From: Enterobacter cloacae complex sp. R_G8
Lineage (GTDB): Bacteria; Pseudomonadota; Gammaproteobacteria; Enterobacterales; Enterobacteriaceae
Direction of reading: 5' to 3'
Length of the DNA stretch: 64,000 nt
Assembly (NCBI RefSeq): GCF_024599795.1
Contig: NZ_CP102246.1
Location: 4,030,001 to 4,094,000 of the forward strand
The position numbers and the translations under genes were made by a program. Below the pieces are notes generated by a model. That model made no database searches, was not told the DNA's origin, and saw nothing but the letters and a program-made list of their open reading frames with translations. Shown here one piece after another: positions 41,728-51,100 of the stretch (within the stretch, counting starts at the first letter, position 1; every line of letters starts with the position of its first letter).

Positions 41728-43428
41728 ATGTTTAGTCTCGATAGCGTTCTCGACGACCTTTGGCCTCAGGCGAGGCCTGCACCCTGGCAAAAAAGTCTGT
41801 TAAAAAGACTGTTCTACGAAGAAGAATTCCAGCAATTTGCCGCGACACACCGCCATCTGAAAGGCCTGGATATGGTGGAGCAAGTTCTGGAGCACCTCGA
41901 TATTCTCTGCACCGTTTCCGCCCGCGATCTCGAACAAATCCCTGAACATGGCCCGCTGGTCATTATTGCCAACCACCCGACAGGCACGCTGGACGGGCTG
42001 GCACTGCTGTATGCCGTTTCCCGTGTACGGCGCGATGTGAAAGTCGTCACTAACCGGATGCTGACCCACCTTGAACCGCTTAGCTCGCTGTTTATTCCGG
42101 TGGACAACATGGGCGGCAGAACGGCAAAAACCTCCCTGACGCAGATGGAACAGCATCTGCAAAACGCAGGGGTGCTGATCTTCTTCCCGGCGGGAGAAGT
42201 GTCCCGTCCTACGCGCAAAGGGATCCGCGATAAAAAATGGCACCCCGGCTTTATTAAACTCGCCAGTAAGCTGCGCGTACCGCTGCTGCCGGTGCATATT
42301 CAGGCCCATAATAGCCTGCTCTTTTATGCCAGCACGCTGGTGTCCCCCACCGTATCGATGCTCCTGCTGATGCAGCAGATGTTCCGCCGCCGCCACAGCC
42401 AGCTACCAGTAAAGATCGGCCAGCAGATAGCCTGGCACCACTGGTATAGCGCAAACCTTTCATCGCGTGAGATGGCCGAGCAGTGCCGTCAGCACGTGAT
42501 ACGTCTTGGCAAGGGAGTGCCTGGTGTCTTTAAAACTCAATGCGCCATTGCCCGCCCGGAAGACCGGGCCACGCTGAAGCGCGAGCTGGCCCAGGCCGAA
42601 TGTCTGGGCAAAACCAGCGATGGCAAAACCATTTATCTGTGGCAACGCAACGGACAGGAAGAGGCTCCCCTGCTGCGCGAACTGGGACGACTGCGCGAAA
42701 TCGCGTTTCGCGCCGTGGAGGAAGGGAGCGGTAAACGTCGGGACACCGACAGTTACGACGATGACTATCTGCACCTGATCCTGTGGGATGAAGAGGATCT
42801 GGAGATCGTCGGCGCCTATCGTTTTATGCCGACAGCCAGACAGGTCGAACAACGCGGTCTGGAAGGACTTTATAGCTACAGTCTGTTCCACTACGACGAC
42901 AAAATGCAGGACGTGCTGGAACACGGCATTGAACTGGGACGCAGCTTTATACAACCGCGCTACTGGGGCCGTCGCGGCCTGGATTATTTGTGGTCCGGTA
43001 TTGGTGCCTATCTGGCGCGTTATCCGCACTACCGCTATCTGTTTGGCCCGGTCTCGATTTCCGGTGGCTTACCACCTGCCGCACGGGATCTGCTGGTGGC
43101 GTTTTACCGTCTCTGGTTCCCGGCGACACATCCCTTAGCCGCGTCACGTCAGCCTTATCCTGCCTCCCTGCCGGACGTGCTGGCGCAGTTTGGCGGGGTG
43201 GATTACGTGGATGACCTGACGAAGCTGAAATCCCTGCTCGGTAATCTGGGTTGCGGTATTCCGCCGCTCTACAAACAGTATTCCGAGCTGTGTGAACCCG
43301 GCGGCGTGCAGTTTATCGATTTTGGCAGCGACCCGGCGTTCAACAACTGCATCGACGGGCTGGTGCTGGTGGACTTGTGCTACCTCAAGGCAAATCGCTA
43401 TCAGCGGTATATTGAGGCGCACCTTTAA
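41728..43428 (+). CDS. olsF: Bifunctional acyltransferase, OlsF-like (ornithine lipid synthesis candidate)
   Basis: The 566-residue protein has two enzymes in one chain. The N-terminal part (about 60-280) is a PlsC-type acyltransferase with HPTGTLD (His83, Asp89) and FPAGEVSR motifs. The C-terminal part (about 320-500) is an OlsB-like GNAT acyltransferase (DDDYLHLILWDEEDLEIVGA, YRFMP, ELGRSFIQPRYW). This domain order is that of OlsF of Serratia proteamaculans, where the GNAT part N-acylates ornithine and the PlsC part adds the second chain. A strong GGAGGAG ribosome site precedes the ATG. E. coli K-12 lacks the gene. Function here is inferred. Confidence 0.75.
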   Translation: MFSLDSVLDDLWPQARPAPWQKSLLKRLFYEEEFQQFAATHRHLKGLDMVEQVLEHLDILCTVSARDLEQIPEHGPLVIIANHPTGTLDGLALLYAVSRVRRDVKVVTNRMLTHLEPLSSLFIPVDNMGGRTAKTSLTQMEQHLQNAGVLIFFPAGEVSRPTRKGIRDKKWHPGFIKLASKLRVPLLPVHIQAHNSLLFYASTLVSPTVSMLLLMQQMFRRRHSQLPVKIGQQIAWHHWYSANLSSREMAEQCRQHVIRLGKGVPGVFKTQCAIARPEDRATLKRELAQAECLGKTSDGKTIYLWQRNGQEEAPLLRELGRLREIAFRAVEEGSGKRRDTDSYDDDYLHLILWDEEDLEIVGAYRFMPTARQVEQRGLEGLYSYSLFHYDDKMQDVLEHGIELGRSFIQPRYWGRRGLDYLWSGIGAYLARYPHYRYLFGPVSISGGLPPAARDLLVAFYRLWFPATHPLAASRQPYPASLPDVLAQFGGVDYVDDLTKLKSLLGNLGCGIPPLYKQYSELCEPGGVQFIDFGSDPAFNNCIDGLVLVDLCYLKANRYQRYIEAHL

Positions 43429-43441
43429 ATGGGCGGTTTTT

Positions 43442-43477
43442 GTAGGCCGGGCAAGGCGTAGCCGCCACCCGGCCTAC
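43442..43477 (+). repeat. REP element downstream of the olsF-like gene
   Basis: GTAGGCCGGG (43442-43451) / CCCGGCCTAC (43468-43477) around CAAGGCGTAGCCGCCA, the typical REP layout, between convergent olsF-like and tauD genes. Confidence 0.88.
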
Positions 43478-43489
43478 GGAGCGACGGGG

Positions 43490-44338
43490 TCAAGGACGGT
43501 AGAACGGCTTATCACCTAAAATTGTCGCCCGCTGCATAATCCGGCGCTGTGGCAGATAATCCGCATTTGCATAGTGCTGTGTCACGCGGTTATCCCAGAT
43601 CGCCAGATCGTTCTCCTGCCAGCGCCAGCGCACCTGAAACTCCGGTTTGGTGATATGCGCAAACAGGAAACGTAACAGCGCCTCGCTCTCTTTTTCCGTC
43701 ACGTCCACAATCCGCGTCGTGAATCCCTCATTCACAAACAGCGCCTGCTTGCCGGTTACCGGATGGGTGCGCACGACCGGATGGAGCAGCGGCGGATGTT
43801 TCGCAACCGCCTCCTGCCAGCGCTGATGCTCCGCTTCTGTTTTGCGGTACTTGTACTCCTGGAACGATTTTTTGAAGTCATGCTCCGCCCGCAGGCCGCT
43901 TAGCAACGTCCGGAACGGTGCGGACAGCGCCTCAAAGGCCGCAATGCCGCTGGCCCACAGCGTATCGCCGCCCGTCTCCGGCAGCAGCTTCGCCGAAAGA
44001 ATCGCCCCTGCAGGTGGCGTCTCGATAAACGTCACATCCGTGTGCCAGTTGTCGTTGTCCGGCGGGTTATCGTTATGCGTGTCGAGCACAATAATCTCCT
44101 CCACCCCTTCCGCATGCGGATAAACCGGATGGATATGCAGATCGCCAAAGCGCAGTGCCAGGGCGCGCTGCTGCTGCGGGGTGATAGCCTGTTCACGCAG
44201 GAATACCACCTGATGGCGCAGCACCGCGTGATAAAGCTGCTCAAACTGGTTATCGCTCAGCGGACGGGTCACATCCAGGCCCGACACCTGCGCACCAATA
44301 TATGGCCCCAGCGGGGTAATGGTCAGACGTTCACTCAT
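43490..44338 (-). CDS. tauD: Taurine dioxygenase
   Basis: Fe(II)/2-oxoglutarate dioxygenase that releases sulfite from taurine when sulfate is scarce. The 282 residues contain the iron triad: His and Asp in NWHTDVTF and the distal His in [10 protein letters not shown], plus the 2-oxoglutarate arginine in [11 protein letters not shown]. It ends the tauABCD operon and overlaps tauC by four bases, showing translational coupling. Confidence 0.97.
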   Translation of the reverse strand: MSERLTITPLGPYIGAQVSGLDVTRPLSDNQFEQLYHAVLRHQVVFLREQAITPQQQRALALRFGDLHIHPVYPHAEGVEEIIVLDTHNDNPPDNDNWHTDVTFIETPPAGAILSAKLLPETGGDTLWASGIAAFEALSAPFRTLLSGLRAEHDFKKSFQEYKYRKTEAEHQRWQEAVAKHPPLLHPVVRTHPVTGKQALFVNEGFTTRIVDVTEKESEALLRFLFAHITKPEFQVRWRWQENDLAIWDNRVTQHYANADYLPQRRIMQRATILGDKPFYRP

Positions 44339-45162
44339 TGTATTTCTCCATGCCAGGGCGTCAGACGACGCTGCAGCGCGCGCAGCCCCAGTTCTAATCC
44401 AAAGGCGATCACGGCGATAACCGCAATCCCGGCCAGTACCACGTCAGTCGCCAGAAACTCCCCCGCCGACTGCACCATAAACCCTAACCCTCGGGTGGCG
44501 GCGATCAGCTCTGCCGCCACCAGGGTTGACCAGCCCACGCCAAGGCCGATGCGTAATCCGGTTAAAATCTCCGGCAGTGCGCCCGGTAAAATCACGAACA
44601 GCAGCACCTGTGTCCGGCTGGCTCCCAGCGACTGCGCCGCGCGGATCCGCACCTGCTGAGCGCTTTTGACACCCGCCAGGGCCGACATAGCAACCGGGGC
44701 GAAAATCGCCAGATAAATCAGCAGGATTTTTGACGTTTCACCGATGCCAAACCAGATCACCATCAGCGGCAGATAGGCCAGCGGCGGCACCGGACGGTAA
44801 AGCTCAATCAGCGGGTCGAGGATCCCGCGCACCGTCGGGCTTAAGCCCATCGCGATGCCGACCGGAATGCCGATAATGACCGCCGCCAGCAGCGCCACCA
44901 GAATGCGCGCCAGGCTTGCACCTAAGTGCTGCCAGAGCGTAGCGTCCATAAAGCCCTGCGGCCCGGCAATGGTGATCAGTTTTGCCAGCACCTGCCCCGG
45001 CGGCGGCAGAAACAGCGGACTGACCCATGCCTGCGCGGCAACCAGCCACCAGACCGCCAGCAGCACCAGCAGCGTGCCGACACTGAGTGTGATCTGGCGC
45101 GAGAAAGGCCAGCGAAAGGCCGGGCGCGCGCGTCGCGTTTTCTCGCTGAAGACGATGCTCAT
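44335..45162 (-). CDS. tauC: Taurine ABC transporter permease
   Basis: Inner membrane permease of the taurine importer. The 275 residues have about six membrane segments and the EAA loop (region around [20 protein letters not shown]) that contacts the ATPase TauB. Overlaps tauB and tauD by four bases each. Confidence 0.96.
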   Translation of the reverse strand: MSIVFSEKTRRARPAFRWPFSRQITLSVGTLLVLLAVWWLVAAQAWVSPLFLPPPGQVLAKLITIAGPQGFMDATLWQHLGASLARILVALLAAVIIGIPVGIAMGLSPTVRGILDPLIELYRPVPPLAYLPLMVIWFGIGETSKILLIYLAIFAPVAMSALAGVKSAQQVRIRAAQSLGASRTQVLLFVILPGALPEILTGLRIGLGVGWSTLVAAELIAATRGLGFMVQSAGEFLATDVVLAGIAVIAVIAFGLELGLRALQRRLTPWHGEIQ

Positions 45163-45926
45163 GAGAAGGCCTCCCGTTGTTCAAACACACGGCTTAAGAC
45201 GTATTCACGCTGTTCGATAAACCGTGGATCGGATTTGATGCTGCGCACCGGCTCCCCCGCGACATAGCGACGGGCAAACTCAAGCGGCAGCCGCTCCAGC
45301 ACGCGCCCCGGGCCAGGGGACAGCAGCACCAGCTCGGTCGCCATAAACACCGCCTCTTCGATATCGTGGGTGATCAGCAGCACCTGTTTACCCGTTTCAT
45401 GCCACAGGCGTAAAAGCAGGGTTTGCATCTGCTCGCGGGTAAAGGCATCCAGCGCCCCGAACGGCTCATCCAGCAATAGCAGCTGCGGGTTGGCCGCCAG
45501 CGCGCGGGCAATGCCGACCCGCTGGCGCTGACCGCCGGAAAGCTGCCAGATAAACCGTTTTTCAGCCCCTTCAAGACCGACCTTTTTGAGCATGTCCCGT
45601 GCTGTTGCCAGCCGTTGCTCGCGGCTTACGCCCGCCAGTTGCAAACCGAAAGCCACGTTTTCCTGCACGTTGCGCCAGGGAAGCAGGCCTTCATTCTGGA
45701 AGACCACGCCGCGCTCAGCGCCCGGGCCTGCCACTTTTTTCCCTTCCAGTTGAATAGAGCCATGCTGATACGGTACAAACCCGGCAATCAGATTCAGCAG
45801 CGTGGTTTTCCCACACCCGGACGGGCCAAGCACAACCAGCAGTTCACCGCTCTCCAGCGTCAGGTTGATGTTCTCCAGGGCCGGTTTGCCACCGTAATCA
45901 GCAGACAGATTTGTAATAGTCAGCAT
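45159..45926 (-). CDS. tauB: Taurine ABC transporter ATP-binding protein
   Basis: ATPase of the taurine importer, 255 residues. Walker [11 protein letters not shown], signature [10 protein letters not shown], Walker [13 protein letters not shown] and the switch histidine in [10 protein letters not shown] are all present. Spaced 10 bases from tauA and overlapping tauC. Confidence 0.97.
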   Translation of the reverse strand: MLTITNLSADYGGKPALENINLTLESGELLVVLGPSGCGKTTLLNLIAGFVPYQHGSIQLEGKKVAGPGAERGVVFQNEGLLPWRNVQENVAFGLQLAGVSREQRLATARDMLKKVGLEGAEKRFIWQLSGGQRQRVGIARALAANPQLLLLDEPFGALDAFTREQMQTLLLRLWHETGKQVLLITHDIEEAVFMATELVLLSPGPGRVLERLPLEFARRYVAGEPVRSIKSDPRFIEQREYVLSRVFEQREAFS

Positions 45927-45936
45927 CGCAGCCCCC

Positions 45937-46899
45937 TTATTTCACAAAGCGATCGGTCACGTACTGGCTATAGTCCGCCGCCACCGCAGGCACTTTGCCC
46001 TGCTCTTTCAGGAACGTGGCGGTATCGACAATCGCTTTGTTTACCGGCCCGGTCAGCTGTTGTACCTGCTGGGCAGGCGTGAGATAGGTATTACCTTTCA
46101 CCAGCCCCGGCACGTCCGCTTGCGGCACGCCGCTCAGACGGGACAGTTTTTCGAGATTGGCAGGCTGCTTCAGCCATGCATCCGGGTTGCTGATATAGGG
46201 CTGCTGAGCGTCGATGGCGCTTTTGGCAAAGGCCTTCACGACCTCAGGATGTTTCTCGGCAAAATCTTTGCGCACCACCCACACGTCGAGCGTTGGCGCG
46301 CCCCACTGGCCCACTTTTTCGGAGTCGGTCAGCACGGTGCCGTCTTTTTCCAGCTCATTGACAGCCGGTGCCCAGACGTATGCGCCATCAATATCGCCGC
46401 GCTGCCAGGCCGCAATAATCGCCGGCGGCTGCAGATTAATGATTTGCACCTGGCCTGGCTTGATACCCCAGTGTTTCAGCGCCGCCAGCAGGCTGTAGTG
46501 AGTGGTCGAAATGAACGGCACGGCGATGCGCTTGCCGATCAGGTCTTCTGGTTTGGTGATGTTTTTCTTCACCACCAGCGCTTCAGAGTTACCCAGCTGT
46601 GAAGCGAGCAGGAAGACTTCAATCGGCACCTGCTGGCTGGCCGCTACCGCCAGCGGGCTGGAGCCGATATTACCAATCTGCACGTCGCCGGACGCAAGCG
46701 CACGCACCACGGCCGCCCCGCTGTCGAACTTACGCCAGTCGACGTTTGCGCCGCTCTCTTTGGCAAAGGTGTTATCCGCCTGCGCGACTTTCGCAGGCTC
46801 TGCGGAGGTTTGATACGCGACGGTGACGTCCACCGCCTGCGCCTGAAATGCCCACAGCGCCAGCGCGCCGAGTAAAGTGATTCGCGATGAAATGGCCAT
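45937..46899 (-). CDS. tauA: Taurine ABC transporter substrate-binding protein
   Basis: Periplasmic taurine-binding protein, 320 residues, with a signal peptide cleaved near AQA (about residue 22) and the [18 protein letters not shown] start of the mature protein. It is the first gene of the operon, which in E. coli is activated by Cbl under sulfate starvation; the promoter should lie in 46900-47030. No site was recognised with confidence. Confidence 0.96.
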   Translation of the reverse strand: MAISSRITLLGALALWAFQAQAVDVTVAYQTSAEPAKVAQADNTFAKESGANVDWRKFDSGAAVVRALASGDVQIGNIGSSPLAVAASQQVPIEVFLLASQLGNSEALVVKKNITKPEDLIGKRIAVPFISTTHYSLLAALKHWGIKPGQVQIINLQPPAIIAAWQRGDIDGAYVWAPAVNELEKDGTVLTDSEKVGQWGAPTLDVWVVRKDFAEKHPEVVKAFAKSAIDAQQPYISNPDAWLKQPANLEKLSRLSGVPQADVPGLVKGNTYLTPAQQVQQLTGPVNKAIVDTATFLKEQGKVPAVAADYSQYVTDRFVK

Positions 46900-47033
46900 A
46901 ATGTCTGCTCCCCTTGTTGTTATGAGGGCAGTATTTCCGGCGCGGGAATTTTGATAAAGGAATAAAAAAGAATCGTTAATTACGATTCGTTTTTAGAAAA
47001 AAAGCGGGAAAGGATAGTGAATTTTGTGCAGTG

Positions 47034-47130
47034 TTTTTCCCTCTCCCGTGGGCTGAGGGCTCCCCGCAGAAAAAGCACGCACGGACGGCCCCCTCTCCTC
47101 CTGGGGGAGAGGGCTGGGGTGAGGGGGAAC
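47034..47130. repeat. One and a half copies of the CCCTCTCCC palindrome
   Basis: A degenerate copy (CCCTCTCCC-GT-GGGCTGAGGG, 47040-47059) is followed by a full copy with stem CCCTCTCC / GGAGAGGG (47091-47098 / 47106-47113) and the GGGGTGAGGG tail. The pair forms the first part of the 608-base gap between tauA and mmuM. Confidence 0.75.
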
Positions 47131-47194
47131 ATACAGCTCTGGTGGTTATTCCGTTCACTTTATGTGCCTTGCTACTCTGTAACCACATGACCGG

Positions 47195-47450
47195 TGAACG
47201 TGCCAGGGTGGCTCAGTCGCCACCACCCTGGCGACCCGGGCTCCCGGCGGTAAATCGCCGCTTCGCGGTGCCTTCGGCTTATTCCTTCCGGCTTATCGGG
47301 GACGGGCGGATGTAACGTCCCTGTAAAGCCGCCCTCTCGGCGCATCCATGCGCCTCGCCCCGGCCAGCAGGAAACGCCTCAGCGATTTACAGCCGGACCA
47401 GGGCATCGCTGAATGCTCTCAGTCATTCTGAGAGCAGCGTTATCGCTTAT
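47195..47450. other. Highly structured non-coding stretch, not recognised
   Basis: A GC-rich stretch with no credible reading frame carries several inverted repeats: CCAGGGTGG/CCACCCTGG (47203-47211 / 47223-47231) with an overlapping alternative GTGGC/GCCAC, GGGACG/CGTCCC, GGCGCAT/ATGCGCC with a two-base loop, and CTCTCAG/CTGAGAG with a five-base loop. It could be a structured RNA, a relic of a mobile element or a regulatory DNA region. Its origin and function are unknown; no match to a named RNA family can be claimed from memory. Confidence 0.5.
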
Positions 47451-47468
47451 GGTTAAAAAATTACTGGA

Positions 47469-47505
47469 GAACCCTCTCCTCCATGGGAGAGGGTTAGGGT
47501 GAAGG
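47469..47505. repeat. CCCTCTCC palindrome next to mmuM
   Basis: Stem AACCCTCTCC (47470-47479) / GGAGAGGGTT (47486-47495) with a short loop, followed by AGGGTGAAGG, directly after the mmuM stop codon. It probably ends mmuPM transcripts. Confidence 0.75.
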
Positions 47506-47507
47506 TA

Positions 47508-48440
47508 TTAGCGCTGAGACGTCAGCTCAGCAATATCCTTCGGCGTGGTGCGACAGCATCCACCGATTAATCTGGCACCGGCCTCCAGCCACTGGGGCAA
47601 ATATCCCGCCAGGGTCTCGCACGCTTCACCGTGATGGTGCCAGGTTTTGGTCACCGCATCATAATGCTCGCCCGAATTCGGGTAGACCACCAGCGGCAAT
47701 GCCGTCAGGCTGTGCAGGTGTTTCAGGGCCGCGGTGGTGTTTTCAAGCGCGATACAGTTGATGCCGAGCGCCACGACCTGTGTATTATCTTTCAGGGCCG
47801 CAACAACCTCCCGCAGCGGCGTCCCGTCGCTCAGGTGCTCGCTGTCGCGCAGGGTAAACGAGAACCACGCCCGGGCGCGGGGATACTCAGCCACAAGTGC
47901 TGCCAGCGCCTTGATCTCCTCAAAGGAGGGGAGCGTTTCGCAAGCCAGCAGATCCGCCCCCGCATCCAGCAACGCCTCAATGCGCGGACGATGAAATGCG
48001 GTGAACTCTTCAGCACGACGCACATAATCACCGCGATACTCAGAGCCATCCGCCAGATAGGCGCCATACGGCCCAACGGACCCCGCCACCAGCAGCGTGC
48101 CCGCCTGCGGATTTTCCGCCAGATATGCTTCACGTGCCTTACGCGCCAGCTCCACGCTTTTACCGATTAACGCGCGGGACTGCGCCTCGTCCAGACCGCG
48201 CGCCGCAAAGCCCGAAGGTGTGGCCTGATAGCTGGCGGTGATCGCCACCTGCGCACCCGCGCGGTAGTAGTCGAGGTGGACTTCACGGATAAGCTCCGGG
48301 TTTTCCATCAATACTTTGGCAGACCAGAGGTTGTCTGCAAGGTTGCACCCGCGCGCTTCCAGTTCAGTTGCCATTGCGCCATCCAGCACCATAAACGGCT
48401 GCTTTTCAAGGAGGGCGGTAAGCGGATTATTCTGCGACAT
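47508..48440 (-). CDS. mmuM: Homocysteine S-methyltransferase
   Basis: Methylates homocysteine with S-methylmethionine (or SAM), giving methionine. The 310 residues carry the zinc cysteines: one in [11 protein letters not shown] and the pair in [10 protein letters not shown]. Its start lies inside the end of mmuP (14-base overlap), so the permease and enzyme are coupled. The operon is preceded by a likely MetJ operator. Confidence 0.96.
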   Translation of the reverse strand: MSQNNPLTALLEKQPFMVLDGAMATELEARGCNLADNLWSAKVLMENPELIREVHLDYYRAGAQVAITASYQATPSGFAARGLDEAQSRALIGKSVELARKAREAYLAENPQAGTLLVAGSVGPYGAYLADGSEYRGDYVRRAEEFTAFHRPRIEALLDAGADLLACETLPSFEEIKALAALVAEYPRARAWFSFTLRDSEHLSDGTPLREVVAALKDNTQVVALGINCIALENTTAALKHLHSLTALPLVVYPNSGEHYDAVTKTWHHHGEACETLAGYLPQWLEAGARLIGGCCRTTPKDIAELTSQR

Positions 48441-49827
48441 GTTCAGGCTCCTGCGATGTCAGGTTTCGGGTCAGGTAGTAGGCACCATAACACAGGGCAA
48501 CGAACGGCAGGCCACAATAAAGGGCAATGCGCTGGCTCGGATCAAACCACAGGCCGATACATGCCACCACACAGAGGATAAACCCGAGCACCGGCACCAG
48601 CGGATACCACGGCGCGCGATAGTGCAGAGCAGACAGCGGCTGTCCGGACTGCAGGTGACGACGACGGAAGACAAAGTGCGACGCGCAGATGCTGATCCAC
48701 ACCGCCACCACCGCAAAACCGGAAATGGCCGACAGCGCCACAAACACCGTGTCCGGCGCAACCACGCTTGAGAAGAGCGCCAGCACCCCACCGAGCATGG
48801 AAACGGAGAGCGCCGTCAGCGGCACGCCGTTTTTATTGACGCGTGCAAAGCAGCGCGGCAGCGTTTTCTCGTTAGAAAGCGACCACAGCATGCGCCCTGA
48901 GGCGTACAGACCGGAGTTTGCCGCCGAGAGGATCGCGGTCAAAATCACAAAGTTAAAGATATCTGCCGCATACGGGATCCCGACTTTTTCAAACACCAGC
49001 ACAAACGGGCTCTTCTCCACCCCGGCCTGCTGCATCGGGATCAGCGCCGCCAGCACAAACACGGTGCCGATAAAGAAGATGATCAGTCGGGCAATGGTCG
49101 CGCGGATCGCCACCGGAATAACCTTATGCGGGTTTTCCGTTTCGCCCGCCGCAATGCCGATAAGTTCAGTGCCGGAGAAGGCAAAGTTCACCGCCACCAT
49201 GGTCATCAGGATCGGCAGGCCGCCGTGCGGGAACCAGCCTTCAGCGGTAATGTTGCTCAGGCCCGGCGCAGACGAACCGTCCTGCATCGGGATAAAGCCA
49301 AAGATCGCCGCACCGCCAAGAATAATAAAGGCGATGATGGTGATAACTTTCACCAGCGAGAACCAGAATTCGCCCTCGGCAAAGAAACGCGTGGAGATGA
49401 CGTTAAGGCCAAAAATCACCACGCAGAAGACCACGCACCACACCCAGACGGGCACCTGTGGGAACCAGTACTGCATACAGAACCCGGCGGCGGTAAAGCT
49501 CGATCCAAGCGCCACCGTCCAGGTGAGCCAGTACAGCCACGCCACGGTATAGCCCGTCGCCGGGCCGAGGTAACGAGCGGCATAGACGTGAAATGCGCCG
49601 GTTTCCGGCATTGCCACCGACAGTTCGCCCAGACACTGCATCACCAGCCAGACCACCAGTGCGCCAATGAGATAGGCCAGCAGCGTGCCTGCTGCCCCGG
49701 TTGTCGAAATGATATAACCGGTATTAAAGAATAACCCTGTGCCAATCACGCCACCCAGCGAGAGCATAATCAGGTGGCGTGTTTTCATGGTGCGCTTTAG
49801 CTGCCCATTTTCTTGTTGTGTTTGCAT
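48427..49827 (-). CDS. mmuP: S-methylmethionine permease
   Basis: APC-family inner-membrane symporter that imports S-methylmethionine for MmuM. The 466 residues (E. coli 467) start [18 protein letters not shown] and hold about 12 membrane segments with the [12 protein letters not shown] signature. GAAGG precedes the ATG. An ATG 24 bases further upstream is in the met-box region and less likely. Repressed by MetJ-SAM if the upstream operator is real. Confidence 0.96.
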   Translation of the reverse strand: MQTQQENGQLKRTMKTRHLIMLSLGGVIGTGLFFNTGYIISTTGAAGTLLAYLIGALVVWLVMQCLGELSVAMPETGAFHVYAARYLGPATGYTVAWLYWLTWTVALGSSFTAAGFCMQYWFPQVPVWVWCVVFCVVIFGLNVISTRFFAEGEFWFSLVKVITIIAFIILGGAAIFGFIPMQDGSSAPGLSNITAEGWFPHGGLPILMTMVAVNFAFSGTELIGIAAGETENPHKVIPVAIRATIARLIIFFIGTVFVLAALIPMQQAGVEKSPFVLVFEKVGIPYAADIFNFVILTAILSAANSGLYASGRMLWSLSNEKTLPRCFARVNKNGVPLTALSVSMLGGVLALFSSVVAPDTVFVALSAISGFAVVAVWISICASHFVFRRRHLQSGQPLSALHYRAPWYPLVPVLGFILCVVACIGLWFDPSQRIALYCGLPFVALCYGAYYLTRNLTSQEPEHVAE

Positions 49828-49837
49828 ATTACCTTCT

Positions 49838-49861
49838 ATACGTATGGACATCTAAACATCC
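49838..49861 (-). promoter_or_regulatory. Probable MetJ operator (three tandem met boxes)
   Basis: Three contiguous 8-mers ATACGTAT, GGACATCT and AAACATCC match the met box AGACGTCT at 6, 6 and 5 of 8 positions. MetJ binds at least two adjacent boxes cooperatively. The array lies 11-34 bases upstream of the mmuP start codon. The match to the consensus is seen; binding is inferred from the known MetJ control of methionine genes. Confidence 0.65.
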
Positions 49862-49898
49862 AAAGAAGGTGTGTTATACCGCGAATAACATAAAAAAG

Positions 49899-49985
49899 CT
49901 AGACGACCAGACGCAACCGGGCGCGTCGCGCACTGAGTCGGGGATGGGTTGTGAGGATCACATACAGAATCGGACGCCAGGCCAT
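49899..49985 (-). CDS. Possible 28-codon small ORF between LysR gene and mmuP
   Basis: An ATG at 49985 follows a strong GCGGAGGTG ribosome site and opens a 28-residue frame, MAWRPILYVILTTHPRLSAR and on to VV, with a hydrophobic N-terminal half and an arginine-rich C-terminal half. It ends at TAG (49899) directly before CTTTTTTATG. It lies between the LysR stop and the met boxes, on the mmuP strand. Whether it is translated, and whether it is a leader peptide or a free small protein, is not known; no named family is recognised. Confidence 0.35.
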   Translation of the reverse strand: MAWRPILYVILTTHPRLSARRARLRLVV

Positions 49986-50064
49986 AAGCACCTCCGCAAG
50001 CAGATACTTACAGCATGGCGCGGACGGCTGCGATTCTGGCTCAGACAAAAGTCGTATCTGTCCG

Positions 50065-50973
50065 CTACCAGCTAAACCCTCTGCATGCTTCGCGCAGGCG
50101 AATCAAAAACTGACGGGCGTTGGTGGTCATCGCCGACTTTTGCGACCACACCGCGCAATACTGCGCCGACGGCAGTTGGGTGATGGGCAACGCCACCAGC
50201 TTGTCATCAAGCTGCAGCGGCTGACACATCGCCCGCGCGACCACCGTCAGATAGTCCGCGTTAAGCACCATATTTAGCCCCGTGATGACGGAATCGGTGC
50301 GCAGCGGGGTGATATCCACCTGTCGATAAAAATGGCTGAGCTCATTTTGTAGCTGCTGGTAGTAGCCCATGGATGACTCCGGCAGTAGCCATTTGGCCTG
50401 ACGCAGCGCCATCAGATCGCGGGCTTCTGCCAGTGGGTGCCCCTTGCGCGCGATGATGCAAAACGGCGAGGTAAACAGCGGTTCGATCATCACCCCTTCC
50501 GGCGGCGCCATCGGATCCACTGAGCCAATAGCCATATCTATTTCACCGTTTCGTACACCAGGCAGAAGCGAAGAGAGCTGCCCCTCCTTCACCGTCAGCA
50601 AGACCTGGGGCAGCGTTTTCTTGAACGCCCCGGCCACATCAGGAAAGACGGTCAGCGCAATAAGCGAAGAGAACCCCACCGTCAGACGCCCGTGAGTAAA
50701 ATGGTTAATCTGCTCCACTTCATCCGCCGCACGCCGCAACTCTTCAAGCACCCACTCCGCCCGTTGGGAAAACGCCCTTCCCGCCTCGGTAAGCGCAATC
50801 CCCTCTTTGCTGCGCAATAAAAGTTGGGTGCCTAAAGTTTGCTCAAGCTCACGCAATGTCCGGCTCAATCCGGGCTGCGAAACGCCCAGTTCCCGGGCGG
50901 CCGAACGGATACTGCCGCTGCGCGCCACCTGACGAAAGGCCTGAAGATGGCCGAGTTTTGGCAGATATTTCAT
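50065..50973 (-). CDS. LysR-type regulator of the adjacent MFS/amidohydrolase genes
   Basis: The 302 residues begin MKYLPKLGHLQAFRQVARSG with an N-terminal winged helix-turn-helix (SIRSAARELGVSQPGLSRTL) and a LysR substrate-binding domain from about residue 90. The size and style resemble E. coli AbgR, which controls an aminobenzoyl-glutamate operon. It is divergent from the MFS gene (127 bases), the classical layout for a LysR regulator of that pair. Confidence 0.9.
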   Translation of the reverse strand: MKYLPKLGHLQAFRQVARSGSIRSAARELGVSQPGLSRTLRELEQTLGTQLLLRSKEGIALTEAGRAFSQRAEWVLEELRRAADEVEQINHFTHGRLTVGFSSLIALTVFPDVAGAFKKTLPQVLLTVKEGQLSSLLPGVRNGEIDMAIGSVDPMAPPEGVMIEPLFTSPFCIIARKGHPLAEARDLMALRQAKWLLPESSMGYYQQLQNELSHFYRQVDITPLRTDSVITGLNMVLNADYLTVVARAMCQPLQLDDKLVALPITQLPSAQYCAVWSQKSAMTTNARQFLIRLREACRGFSW

Positions 50974-51100
50974 CGCTCGCCCTATAACAAAAAAGCATCA
51001 CCTATAGAAAAATTATATCTTCCCGCCTGTCGGGTAAACCCCTAGATTCAGGGTGCACACAACATTTCTCATCGCACACTGACGTCAGGCGGAAAACAGA

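Noticed and set aside
47031..47315. 94-codon frame across the repeats after tauA
   Set aside because: Made of palindromic repeats and structured non-coding DNA; no ribosome site.
47195..47450. Assignment of the structured element to the phage P1/P4 C4-type antisense RNA class
   Set aside because: Some hairpin-rich resemblance came to mind but could not be confirmed without an Rfam search, so no name is given.
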